Positions 28,625 to 40,600 of a DNA stretch of 64,000 nucleotides are shown here, in pieces; within the stretch, counting starts at the first letter, position 1; each line of letters starts with the position of its first letter. The stretch comes from Ornithorhynchus anatinus (taxonomy: Eukaryota; Chordata; Mammalia; Monotremata; Ornithorhynchidae). The notes beneath the pieces are model-generated. The model was not told the origin of the DNA and searched no databases. It saw nothing but the letters and a program-made list of their open reading frames with translations. The stretch covers positions 23,984,337 through 24,048,336 of the forward strand of contig NC_041748.1 in the NCBI RefSeq assembly GCF_004115215.2, given 5' to 3'. Position numbers and translations under genes: made by a program.

Positions 28625-31600
28625 ATGGGGAAACGGCAGCACCAGAAGGACAAGATGTGAGCGGGGAGCGGGGACCCTCGGGGCCCCGCCCTCCGGACTC
28701 ACAGGGCGTGGGTTCGAATCCCGCCCCTGGCCCGCTGTGGGACTGGGGGGGGCGAGTCCCTTCTCCGGGCCTCAGTCACCTCATCTGTCAAATGGGGATG
28801 AAGCCTGGGAGCCCCACGGGGGGGAACCCCCCTGATGACCCTGCAGGATAATCATTCATTCGACAGCGCTCTGCACGTAGTAGTAAGCGCTTAACAATGG
28901 CCCACCGTATTATTACAGAATAATTATAACACTATTACTGTGTGCGGAGCGCCGTTCTGAGCGCTGGGGTCGTTCGAGGGTCATCAGGTGGTCGGTCCCC
29001 CGTGAGGCTTCACCGGCCTCATCCCCGTTTTGCAGACGAGGTCACTGAGGCCCAGAGAGGTGGCGTGAGAAGCCGCGTGGCTCCGTGGCAAGAGCCCGGG
29101 CTTGGGAGTCAGAGGTCATGGGTTCGAATCCCGGCTCTGCCCCTCGGCAGCTGGGTGACCGTGGGCGAGTCGCCTCACTTCTCTGGGCCTCAGTTCCCTC
29201 ATCTGGAAAAGGGGGATGAAGACTGGGAGCCCCACGGGGGCCCACCTGATTCCCCCGCGTCTCCCCCAGCGCTTAGAACAGTGCTCGGCACATAGTAAGC
29301 GCTTAACAGGTACCAACATTATTACTTGCCCACGGTCCCACAGGTGGCAGAGGTGGGATTCGAACCCATGACCTCCGGCTCCCCAGCCCGGGCTTCTTCC
29401 ACCGAGCCCCGCCCCGGCGCTTAGAGCAGTGCTCTGCACCGAGTAAGCGCTTAATAAATAGCCACATTTACCTCCCCGACGTCCGTAACGTCCCCGGCCC
29501 CTCCCCTTGCAGGTACATCACCTGTGCAGAGTACACGCATTTCTACGGGGGCAAGAAGGCAGGTAAGGGGCTCCTTTCCTCCCCCTCCTTTCCTCCCCCT
29601 CCTTTCCTCCCCCGGGAGGTGTGTGCGGGGCGTCCTCTTTTAATCATGATGCTATTTTTCGAGCGCCGACTATGTGCCCAGCACTGTTCTAAGCGCCGGG
29701 GGAGATACGAGCGCATCAGGTCGTCCCGTGTGGGGCTCACAGTCTTCATCCCCATTGGCCAGACGAGGCAACTGAGGCCCAGTGAAGTGACTTGCTCAAA
29801 GTCACCCAGCTGACACGCAGCGAAGGTGAGATTCGAACTCACAACCTCCGACTCCCGAGCCCGGGCTCTTTCCACTGAGCCACGATGCTTTTCATTCTTT
29901 CGTTTACCCTTATATTTATTGAGCACTTAAGCCCGTCAAAGGGCAGGAACTGTATCTGTTGCCGACTTGTTCATCCCAAGCGCTTAGTACAGTGCTCTGC
30001 ACATAGGAAGCGCTCAATAAATACTATTGAATGAACGAATGAATGCAGAGCCCTGGAGTAAGCTTTCAGGAAAGTACAATCCAACGATAAAGAGTGACCG
30101 TCCCTGCCCACAGCGAGCTCACGGTCTAGAGGGAGGGAGGCAGACGTCGATATGAGCAAAGAGACGTCAACGTAAATAAATAGAAGTACAAGTTTGCACG
30201 CTAATTGCTTGGCAAAGCGACGTCGATGTAAATAAATAGAATTACAGATTTACACGCTAATTGCTGTGGCAAAGAGACGTCGATGTAAATAAATAGAATT
30301 AGATTTACACGCTAACCGTGATGGCAAAGAGACGTCGACGTAAATAAATGGAATTACAGATTTATACGTTAAGCGCCGTGGGGTGAGGGGAGGGCAAAGG
30401 GAGCGAGCGCGGCCGAGGCCGAAGGGAGTGGGAGATGAGGAAAAATGGGGCTTAAGCCGGGAAGGCCTCTTGGAGGAGGTGGGCCCTCAGTGAGGTTTCG
30501 AACGGGGCGGGAGAGTCATTTTTTGGCGGCTGTGAGGAGGGAGGGCGATCCGGGACCGAGAGAGGACGTGGCCCAGGGTCAGCGGCGACACAGGGGAGAT
30601 GGAGGCCCGGCGAGAAGGTGAGCGGCGCCAGAGGAGCCGAGTGTGCGGCTGCGATGGAGAAGGAGACGAGGGAGGGGAGGTAGCGTGGCTTAGCGAGAAG
30701 CGGCGTGGCTCAGTGGAAAGAGCCCGGGCTCGGGAGTCGGAGGTCACGGGTTCGAATGCCGACTCCGCCACTCGTCAGCTGCGTGACGGTGGGCGAGTCA
30801 CTTCACTTCTCGGTGCTTCAGTTCCCTCATCTGTAAAATGGGGATGAAGACCGTGAGCCGCACGTGGGACCACCTGATTCCCCTGTATCTCCCCCAGCGC
30901 TTAGGACAGTGCTCTGCGCATAGCAAGCGCTTAACAAATGCCAACATCATTATTATCATTAGGTAGGAGGGGGCCGGATGATGGAGAGCTTTAAAGCCGA
31001 GAGCGAGGAGTTTTTGTTTGATAGGGAGGTGGACGGGCAACCGCTGGAGATGTCCGAGGACAGGGGTGATGCGTCCTGAACTTTTCTCTAGAAAGGTGAT
31101 CCGGCCAGCGGAGTAAAGCGTGGACTCGAGTGGGAAGAGGTTGGGAGGTCGGCCAGGAGGCTGATGCAGTCATCTAGGCGGAATGGGACGAGTGATTCTC
31201 ATTACCGCGGGATAGAGAGGGAAGGGCGGATTTGAGCGATGTCGTGAAGGTGAGACCGACGGGATTCGGATCGAATGTGTGGGTCGAATGAGGAAAAGGA
31301 GTCAGAGATGAGGCCGGGGTTCCGCGTCCGTGAGATGGGAAGGACGGCGGTGGCCGTCTGACGGAGATGGGAAGGTCCGGGAGAGGACTGGGTGTAAGGG
31401 GAAGATAAGGAGCTCCGTTTTGGACATGTAAAGTCGGAGGGGAGGGGAGGACAGCCAAGGAGAGGTGTCTTGAAGGCAGGAGGAACTGCCAGCCTGGAGA
31501 GAGGCAGAGAGGTGGAAGTCGAAGCCACGGGAGCGGATGAGTTCTCCAAGGGAGCGAGTGTAGAAGGAGAATAGAAGGGGACCGAGAACGGAAACTTGAG

Positions 31601-34600
31601 GGACCCCCCCTCCCCCGCAACGGTTAGGGGGTGGGAGGCAGAGGAGGAGCCCCCCCCAAAGGGACCGAGAATGAATGTCCAGAGAGAGAAGAGCGGCCAG
31701 CGTCGGGGGTCACGGCCCTCCCGGCCGGCCTGTCCCGTCGGCTATTCGATCAGTGGTATTTAAAGGGCATTTATTGCGTGCGCTGCGTTGTACCGAGCAC
31801 TTGGGGACGAGCTCACGGTCCCGCTCCCCGGGAGCCCCAGGGGACTTCCGCTAAACTCCCCACGTGCCCCGTACGGTCCTGTCCCGTCCAGGCCGAGGGC
31901 GCGGGGCACCTTCTCTGGTCCCCGCGGCCCGATGAGGCCAGCTCGGGCCTCCCGCTTTCCTCTCGCACAGACCTCCCGCAGTCGAACTTCCGGCGCTTAC
32001 CGTTCGACCACTGCAGGTGGGTGCGCGGGCGGGCCCGGGGGGCGGCCGGCGGGGGGGGGGGCGGCCGGGCGCCGGGGCTCACCGCAAGCGCCGGTCTCCA
32101 CCCCAGTCTGTCCCTGCAGCCGTTCGAGTACCCGGTGTGTACGCCCGACGGAACCATCTTCGACTTGCTGTAAGATCCGCGGCGCCCCCGCCGACGCAGC
32201 TGGATGAGGCCTCCTCCGCCCTTCCCGGCCTCCCCCCTTCTCCCGGCCCCTCCGGCCTCCCCCGATCCTCCCCGGCCCCTCCGGACCCCTCCCGGCCCCT
32301 TGCCCGACAGCGGCGGCGGGGGCGGTGGCCCGTACGGGATCGGGCAGCTTAGCCGACGATACCTCTTCTTGCGATTCCCAGGAACATCGTTCCCTGGATC
32401 AATAAGTTCGGCACCAACCCCAGCACCGGGGAGGTGGGTGCAGCCTGGACGTGCCGGGTCACTGGGGGAGCGCCGGGGTGGGGTGGGCTGGTCCGGGCCG
32501 GGTCGCTGGGCGAGAGTCCGGAGGTGTTGCGTGGGCCCTGTCGGGGCGACGGGGGAGAGGCAGAGGCGTGGGGTGGTCCGCGTTGGGTCACTGGGGAGAG
32601 TCGGGGTCGAAGAGGGGAGAATCGGGGGTGTTGAATGGTCCGCGGTAGGTCACCGGGGGGGGGGAGTCGGGGGTGCGTCCCTAACTGTGAGGGCGGGTGT
32701 CCAGATGGACAACTAGTCCCCACCTCCTCCTCCTCCTCCCCGTGTCCCATTTCTCCGTCGGAGACAGAGTTCTGGCCCCAGCCGGCCGATGTTCTCGGGT
32801 GGCCGGTGGCTGGGTCTTATTACGTTTCTAAACTCCGGATGGCGCATCCTCCCGTCCGTAGTGCCCGGCGCCCGGTCCGCCCGGACCCGGCCTCCAGGGG
32901 CCGAGGCGCACGGGGGAAGGCCGGTGGACGAGGTGGGATTCTAGGAGGGAGTCGAAGGTCGGGGACGCCGGGGGCGGTCGAATGAAGGGAGGGTGAGCGC
33001 TCCGGGGCCGGGGGCGGCGGTGACGGGAGCGAACGGGACCGGAGAGGGGAGAGCGAAGGGCGGGCGGGGGGAGGCGGCCGGGAGGGGCGGAGCCGATGGG
33101 CCGGCCGGGGCCGAGAGGAGGAGAGCCGCGTCGCCGGCCCTCGGGCTGGGGTCCCCGCGGACCGGCCGTTACGGCGGCCAGAGAGCCGGAGTGGGCAGAG
33201 CACTACGCTCGGCGCCTGCTGGGGAGAGCACGAGAGAGCAAGAGGCCCTGCCTGGCCCGGCCTGGCCTCGCCCCGCCCTCCGGGAGCTCTCATTCCCCAC
33301 GGGGACCCCCCGTCCGGAGCGGGCGGCGCCCCGACCGCTCCGTGGCAGGTGCCCAGAGGGACCGGCGGAGGTGGAAAAGGAGTTCCGTGTGAGCTACGAG
33401 CCGTCGTGGTGGGGTCGGCCGCCCCCGGGGCCGGGCGACAGCCGGCCGGCGGGAAGGAGACCTGGCAGAAGGGCCGAGGGGGGTCGGGGAGGGGGGCTCG
33501 GGTGGAGCAGGGGCGGGGGATGCCGAGTGGGCGGCGGGCCCTCGCGGCCGGGAGGAGGAGGTGGTGGGAGCCGGGGAGTTGGCGGACAGCGGTAACCCGT
33601 GCCTCGGTGGCTCACTGTGGGGTCCGCCTTTCCACTGCGCCATTTCGCCGCCCCCCGACCGGCCCCAGTCCCGCCCCCGGCTCCTCCCCCGACCCATCCC
33701 CCCGTGGCCTCCGACACCGGCGCCCAGAGGCTCTGGGGGAGCCCTCCCTCTGGGACCTTCTCACCGACCCCTCGTTTTCCCCTCGTCCCTCGAGGGTCCC
33801 CGAGAGTCGGGGACGGTTGCCTCCCTTTTACGCGGGAGGAAAGCGAGGCCCGGCCGGGCTCGTCCGAGACGAGCCGGTGACCGCACCGGGAGGAGAACCC
33901 GGCTCTGTTAAGCGCTTAGTTGGGGTGCCCTGTCACTAGCAAGCATCTTCTACGGTCCGCCGGTGGCCTCCGGGCGTCACCTCCCCCTGGGCTCCCGCCG
34001 CTCCTCCGTGCCGGCTCCCCGCCCCCGGGCGGCTCTGTCTGCCGCTCCCGGCCCCCGCCATCCCCGGGTGGGTGTGCCCGCTGGCGGGAGCCCTCCGCTC
34101 AACCCTGATTCCTCCCTCCCCCGCAGAAGCTGGATGCCAAGTCTCTGATCAAGCTGAACTTTGCCAAGAACAATGAAGGTGAGCGGGGACGGGATTCCCC
34201 CGCTGTCCTGGAGCCCTCCCCAGAGTGCCAGCCTGGGCACGGAGTCCGCCCCCCGCCCCCCACCGGAGCGTCAGGCCGGGCACGGTGCCACTTCCCTCCC
34301 CGCGGGTCCGGCCCCCCCCCCCCCCGTCCCCAGGGTGCCGGGCTGGACGCGGCGGCCCCCTCTCCCCCACCGGGGTCCCGGGCGGGAAACGCCGGCCCCC
34401 CCCCCCCGCTCCCCAGGCCGGGCGCGGCAGGCCCGCCGGAGGCCGGGGGCGGCGGGGAGGTGGGGCGCGGCGGCGGCCGGCCGAGCGGGGAGGACAGGCG
34501 GCTGGAGCCCGTCCTGACCGGCCCCCGCTGCCCGATTGTCCTCCTGCCAGGGAAGTACCACTGCCCCGTGCTGTTCACCGTCTTCTCCGACAACTCTCAC

Positions 34601-37600
34601 ATCGTGGCCGTGCGCACGACCGGGAACGTGTACGCCCGGGAGGTGGGTGTAGGCCTGTGTGGTGGGGGCCCGGCCCCTCGATCCCGGCCCCGCGGTCGGC
34701 CCCCGCGTCCCCGCTGCCGCCCCGGCCCCGCGTCTCCGGGCTGGGGGCGGCAGGGGCGAGGCCGGACGCTGACCCTGCCCCTTCGGGCCGCCTCAGGCGG
34801 TGGAGCAGCTCAACGTCAAGGCCAAGAGCTTCCGGGACCTGCTCACCGACGAGCCCTTCACCCGCCAGGACATCCTCACCCTCCAGGTCCGGCCGCCCGC
34901 CCCCACTCCTCCCGCCCCGGCCCCTCACCTGCCCTCCTCGTGTCCCTCCTCCTCGCTCACGTCCCCCCGCCTCGCGCCCCCGACAGGATCCCACCAACCT
35001 GGAGAAGTTCAACGTCTCCAACTTCTTCCACGTGAAGAACAACGTGAAGGTCGTCGACCCAGGTGAGGCCGCCCCGCCGCCCGGCTCCGGCGCGCCCCAG
35101 CCCCGGAGCCGCCGTGCCCGGCGACGGCGGACGGGGATCTGGAGAGGGCCCCGGGCGTGGCCGGGCGGCGACCCCGGGCGGCGGGCCGCCGCTGACGACG
35201 GACCTCCCGGCAGAGGAGGAGCAGGCCAGGCTGGACCCCTCGTACTACCTGAAGAACCCCAACGCGGAGACGCGGGAGACGTTGGAGGAGCTGAACCGCG
35301 ACTTCAAGGGTGACGCCGTCCTCGCCGCCACCATGCAGCCCCCCAAGAAGACCAAGGTGGATCGGCTGAACGCGGTGAGTCGGGGCCCCGGGCCCGGAGC
35401 GGCCGGCGGGTCGGGACGGTCGCTCCCGCCCGCGTCCCCTCTCCCTGCGGTCCGGGGCACACCCCAGCCCCCGCCCGGGATCCCGAGGGCCCCGAGGCCG
35501 ACCCCTGGCGAGGGCAGACGTCTGAACCCGAAACCGCGGTGGCAGACGTGCCCGTGGGAGGAAGGAGGGGGGCGTGTGCCCACATCTGTCCCCAACCTTC
35601 CCGCCCCGGGCCCGTGCTAACCCCCGCGCCTGGGCTGTGGGACTCTCGCAGGCTCACTACTCCACCGGGACGGTGAGCGCCTCCTTCACCTCCACCGCCA
35701 TGGTGCCCGAGACCACCCACCAGGCGGGTAGGTGCCGGTCGGACCCGGGCCCCCCCGGGTCCCGAGACGGACCCCTTCACAGCCCCGGACGGGGGCCCGG
35801 GGGGACGCGGGAGGTCTCTCAGAGGTGGGGGCGGAAACCCCGGGGGGTGGCCGGTCCCCCACCTGGGGCGGCGGCACCCCGCACGGCAGAGCTGACCTGC
35901 CGCGTCCCGGCCCAGCGGCCATCGACGAGGACGTGGTGCGTTACCGCTTCGTGAAGAAGAAGGGCTACGTCCGGCTGCACACCAACAAGGGGGACCTCAA
36001 CCTGGAGCTGCACTGCGACATGGTGGGCCGGGGACCGCGGGGCGGGGGGCCCCCGCGCTGGGCCGGGTGGGCTTTGCGGGGCGGCCGGTACGTTCCCCTT
36101 TACCCCGTGATAACGAGGATGTTTCTTGAGCGTCTGCCAGGCGCCAGGCGCCCACCCGAGCACTGAGGTAGATGAAGGGTAATTAGACAGTCCCGGGTCC
36201 CCTGCGTCTCCGGGCTCGAGGCCTAAAGGAGAGGGGGAGCAGGGAGCAGCAGGGGACCCCGGGGTCCAGAGAGGCCCAGGGCCTTGCCCTCAGTGACCCA
36301 GCGGGGCAGAGCCGGGACTAGACCCCGGGCCTCCTGACCCCCGGCAGACGGGACGTCCCGGCGACACGCTCTCCCCGACCCTGTCCGGCTGTCCTGGTGG
36401 GCCGTGGGGAGGGAGGGAGGGGGCCGCTGGCGTTAATTTGGGGTGTCTTCACCCAGCCGCCCCTCGGCACAGCGCGGGGCAGGGGGCAGGGGTCCCCGGG
36501 GGCTGGGGCGGGGCCCACCGGTGCCCTAGCGGACGGTCAGAGCGGACCGGTTCCGCTCCCCGACAGGCTGGCCTGGCCCGGTCACCGGAGCCACGGTTCC
36601 GACGCCGTCGCCGCGGGGGCTCTTGCCCTCGGCCTCGGCGACGGCGTGCCGGGCCCCCGGCCATCCGGTCGGGATGCGCTCCGCTCTTCTGCCGGTGCCA
36701 GCTGGACCGTCCCCCACCCTTCGGCCCCGCCCCTGCCCAGGGCCCTCCCCACGGCAGGAGGCTTCGCCCCCCCCCCCCCCCCACCGCCCGCGCCGGGCCC
36801 TGGGGTCCGTCCTGGCCCAGGATGCCCGGCCCCCTGCCCCGGGCCGCTCCCACGAGCGAGCGGCTCTCGGACCCTCCGGGGTGAGGCCCTGCGGGTCCGG
36901 AGCCCCCGGGGGCCACGGCCCGCCGAAACCGCACTCTGGGTGGCGTCACCCGGGGGCCCTGACCGGCCCCCTCCCCGTTGTCCCCCAACTCCCGCTCCCC
37001 AAGCCCGCAGCTTTGCTAGGAGACGAGCTACCTGCCGTGGGGGAATGTGTCACCGTGGCCGCGTGGGATGGAGCCGGCGTCCGCGGAGACGACCGGCGCG
37101 GCCGCGGCTGCCGCCGGCCCCGACCCACGTCGGAGCCCAGGCCCTCCGCCCTCCTGCCCCGGCTGGCCGGTGGCCGGATGGGGGTCCGGCGGGCCGGGGG
37201 CACGGGGGGGGCGGGCGGGGGGCTAGCCGGGGTGCGTCAGGAGGCGCTTCTCCCGGGGGGCCTCCGCCGCCCCCCGCTCCTCCCCACGGTAGCTTTCCGA
37301 GCGTGAGACGCCCCAGGTTGAGGCGGAGATGCCAAAGGCAGATCCTGGCCCTCAGCGGTGGCTCGTGGAGCTAGCGGAGGCCACGGGCCTCCGCCTGGTG
37401 CCGCCGTCCCGGCCTGGTCCTCGACTGGACCCACCTGGACTGGCCGCTCCCCACCCCCAATCATGAGAAGCAGCGTGGCTCAGTGGAAAGAGCACAGGCT
37501 TGAGAGTCAGAGACGGTGGGTTCGAATCCCCACTTTGGGCAAGTCACTTCACTTCTCTGGGCCTCAGTGACCTCCTCTGGCAAATGGGGACTAAGACTGG

Positions 37601-40600
37601 GAACCCCACGTGGGACAACCTGATCACCTTGTATCAACTCCAGCGCTTAGAACAGTGCTCGGCACATAGTAAGCGCCTGACCGATACCATTCTCCCCTTC
37701 TAGACTGTGAGCCCGTTGTGGGCAGGGACGGTCTCGATTGGTTGCTGGATTGTACTCTTCCAAGCGCTTAGAATAGTGCTCTGCACAGAGTAAGCGCTCA
37801 GTGAGTATGATCGGATGCATGAATGACCAACGTTTATCTGCCTTTGTGCTTAGAAGAGTGCTTGGCCCACAGTGAGAGCTTGACAGATACCACAGGGGTC
37901 GATTCCTGTCGTTATCGCTAACCAGTCGGTCCATCCGTCCGGCCCTCCGCCCGGCCTTCTCTCCCCGATCTTCACCGAGCGGCCCCGGCCCGCCCGGGGG
38001 CTGTCCCGAGTCCAGACGGGGCCCGGGCTCCTCGGTCTGGAGGATCTCATGCTGGGTGACACGTGCACAGACACTGTGTTGCTGGGGGACGGGCCGGGGG
38101 GTTGGCGGCGGTCAGCCCCCGGGCGCTCTCGGGTCCCTGCAATGCCTTGTGTCCTTGCAGACCCCGAAAACTTGTGAAAACTTCATCAAGCTGTGCAAAA
38201 GGTGCTACTACGACGGCACCGTCTTCCACAGGTCCATCCGTAACTTCGTGGTGAGTGCCCGCCCGGCCTGCCCCCGCCTCCTACCCTTTCCCTCCTCCTC
38301 CTCCTCCTCCTCCTGTTCGCCCACCCCGGCCCCCCCAACCCAAGACCCCACGTTGGCTGGGCATCTTGGCCTAGGGGAAAGAGCACCGGCCGCGGAGTCA
38401 GAGGACCTGGGTTCTAATCCCGGCTCTGCCGATTGCTGGCTGTGTGACTTTGGGCGGGTCACTTTGCTTCTTTGTGCCCCGCTTTGCCTTAGGTTCTCCC
38501 TCCCATTTAATAACAGTAATAATGTTGGTATTTGTTAAAGCGCTTACTATGTGCAGAGTACCGTTCTAAAGCCCTGGGGTAGATACAGGCTCATCGGATT
38601 GTCACACGTGAGGCTCACAGTCTTAATCCCCATTTTCCAGATGAGGTCACTGAGGTCCAGAGAAGTGAAGTGACTCGCCCACAGTCACACAACTGACAAG
38701 TGGCAGAGCTGGGATTCAAAACCATGACCTCTGACTCCCAAGCCCGGGCTTTTTCCACTGAGCCCCGCTGCTTTGTTCGTTCCTTCATTCAGTTGTATTT
38801 ACTGAGCGCTTACTGCGTGCGGAGCACTCTACTGAGCCCTTGGGAAAGGACAATGTAACAGACACGGTCCCTGCTCACAGTGAGCTTATAGTCGAGACGG
38901 GGAGACAGACATGAATATAAATAAATAAACCGCGGATACGTGCGTAAGTGTCGTGAAGCTGGGACGGGGGTTGAATAAAGGGAGCAAGTCGGGGCGATGC
39001 AGAATAATAGTAATAATAATTGTGGTTTTTGTTAAGCGCTCACTCCGTGCCGTGCACCGTACTAAGCGCCGAGGTGGATACAAGCAAATCAGGTTGGACG
39101 TAGTCCCCGTCGCGCCTGGGGTTCAGGGTTTCAATCCCCATTTTACAGATGAGGTAACAACTGAGGCGCAGAGAAATCAAATAACTCGCCCGAGGTCACA
39201 CGGCCAAGTGGCGGGGTCCGGATTAGAACCCCTGACCGTCCGACTTCCAGGCCCGGCCTCGAGCCGCCGTGCCGTGCCGCAGAAAGGAGCGCGAGAAGTC
39301 CCTGCCCGTGTGGGACGAGGGACTGTCTCCAACCTGTTGAACCCCTATCAACCCGGCGCTCGGAACGGTGTTTGACACACAGCGAGCGCTTTAACGAATA
39401 CCGTAAGAGGGGAAACGATCTCTGTGGCCCCGAGAGCGCACTCGGCCCCCGGGTTCCCCTCGGCCGCCCCCGCCGCGGGCCGGATCTCCCCCCGCCAACC
39501 GGGAGCCGGGACCGCGAGCGTGTCCGTTTCTCTGTCCCTCTTCTCTGCAGATCCAGGGCGGCGACCCGACGGGCACGGGCACCGGTGAGATCCCTGACCC
39601 GCCCGCCCTCGGCCAGCCAGGCCCTCGGGGGTCGCGGAGGGTCGGGGGCTGTGGGGGCGGCACGGCACGGTCCCGCCGGATGCCGCCCCTCGACGGGGTG
39701 GGGGACCTGGGGGCCGGGGGAGGAGTTGTGCCGGGGGTGGGCCGTCGAGACGCGCCCGGGGTGGGGCCCGGGGTCAGGGCGCCCGGTCGGACGGCCCGCC
39801 CGTAAGGACGGGGGGCCAGTCGGACCGGGGGCGCGCGGGGGGCAGGCGGGAGACGGGGCGCTCGGACGGACAACCGGCCCCCCCCGGACAGGGGGCGAGT
39901 CGTGCTGGGGGAAGCCGTTCCGGGACGAGTTCCGGCCCAACCTGTCGCACACGGGGCGGGGCGTGCTCAGCATGGCCAACTCGGGGCCCAACTGCAACAA
40001 GTCCCAATTGTGAGTGGCCTCGGCCCCTCCCGGCCCGCCCCCCGCCCCGGCCCCGTCTCTGCCGTTGCCCTTCTCCTTCCCGCCCACCCCATCCCGAGGG
40101 TCGCTCCCCTCCCCCTGCCCCCGCCTCCCCCCCACCGCCCCTTCCCCCGTGCAGCCGCGGCCCCCGCCGCTGCCGCGGCGGGGGGCTCGCGGTCCGCCGG
40201 CAGCCGCGTGGCCGAGCCGGACGGGCCCGGCCTCCGGGGGCCCGGCCCGCTGGGAGAGCGTCCCCCTCCGGCCTCCCCCCACCTGAGCGGCCCCCGCCTG
40301 CGTCTCCTCCAGCTTCATCACCTTCCGCTCCTGCGCCTACCTGGACAGGAAACACACCATCTTCGGCAGGTAAGGAGGGCGGGGGTGTGGGCGGTGGAGG
40401 CCGACACCTCCTCCTTGTGATCCGAGCCCCCTTCTTCCCTCCCTCCCTCCCTCTCTGTGCGTGAGGGTTGGAGGGGCCGTCGTGTCGGCGGGCCCGGCGG
40501 TGCGGCCTAAAAGGGGCAGGGCGCCATACTGGGGCCCCGCGGCGCGTAGAGCCCCGCGCTGGCCGGGCGGCCCCCCGCCGTGGGGTCCGGACGGGTGGGC

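Larger units (their letters stand above)
29890..31625 (-). mobile_element. 5'-truncated L2 LINE with RT remnant (-)
   Basis: The 3' tail is at left (TTATATTTATTGAGCACTT) and ORF2 sequence at right. Reading the minus strand near 31620-31540, one frame gives [20 protein letters not shown], the L2-clade reverse-transcriptase block usually followed by YADD; that catalytic motif is deleted here. Stops and frame breaks follow. Two later insertions interrupt it: an L2 tail (29930-30044) and a Mon-1 (about 30681-30962). The 3' UTR contains a 4x tandem repeat (30158-30380). Confidence 0.85.

Noticed and set aside
31202-31620. Minus-strand frames of 115-148 residues as a host gene
   Set aside because: They lie in the ORF2 remnant of an L2 LINE; one frame shows the RT block [17 protein letters not shown], and the YADD motif and flanks are lost.
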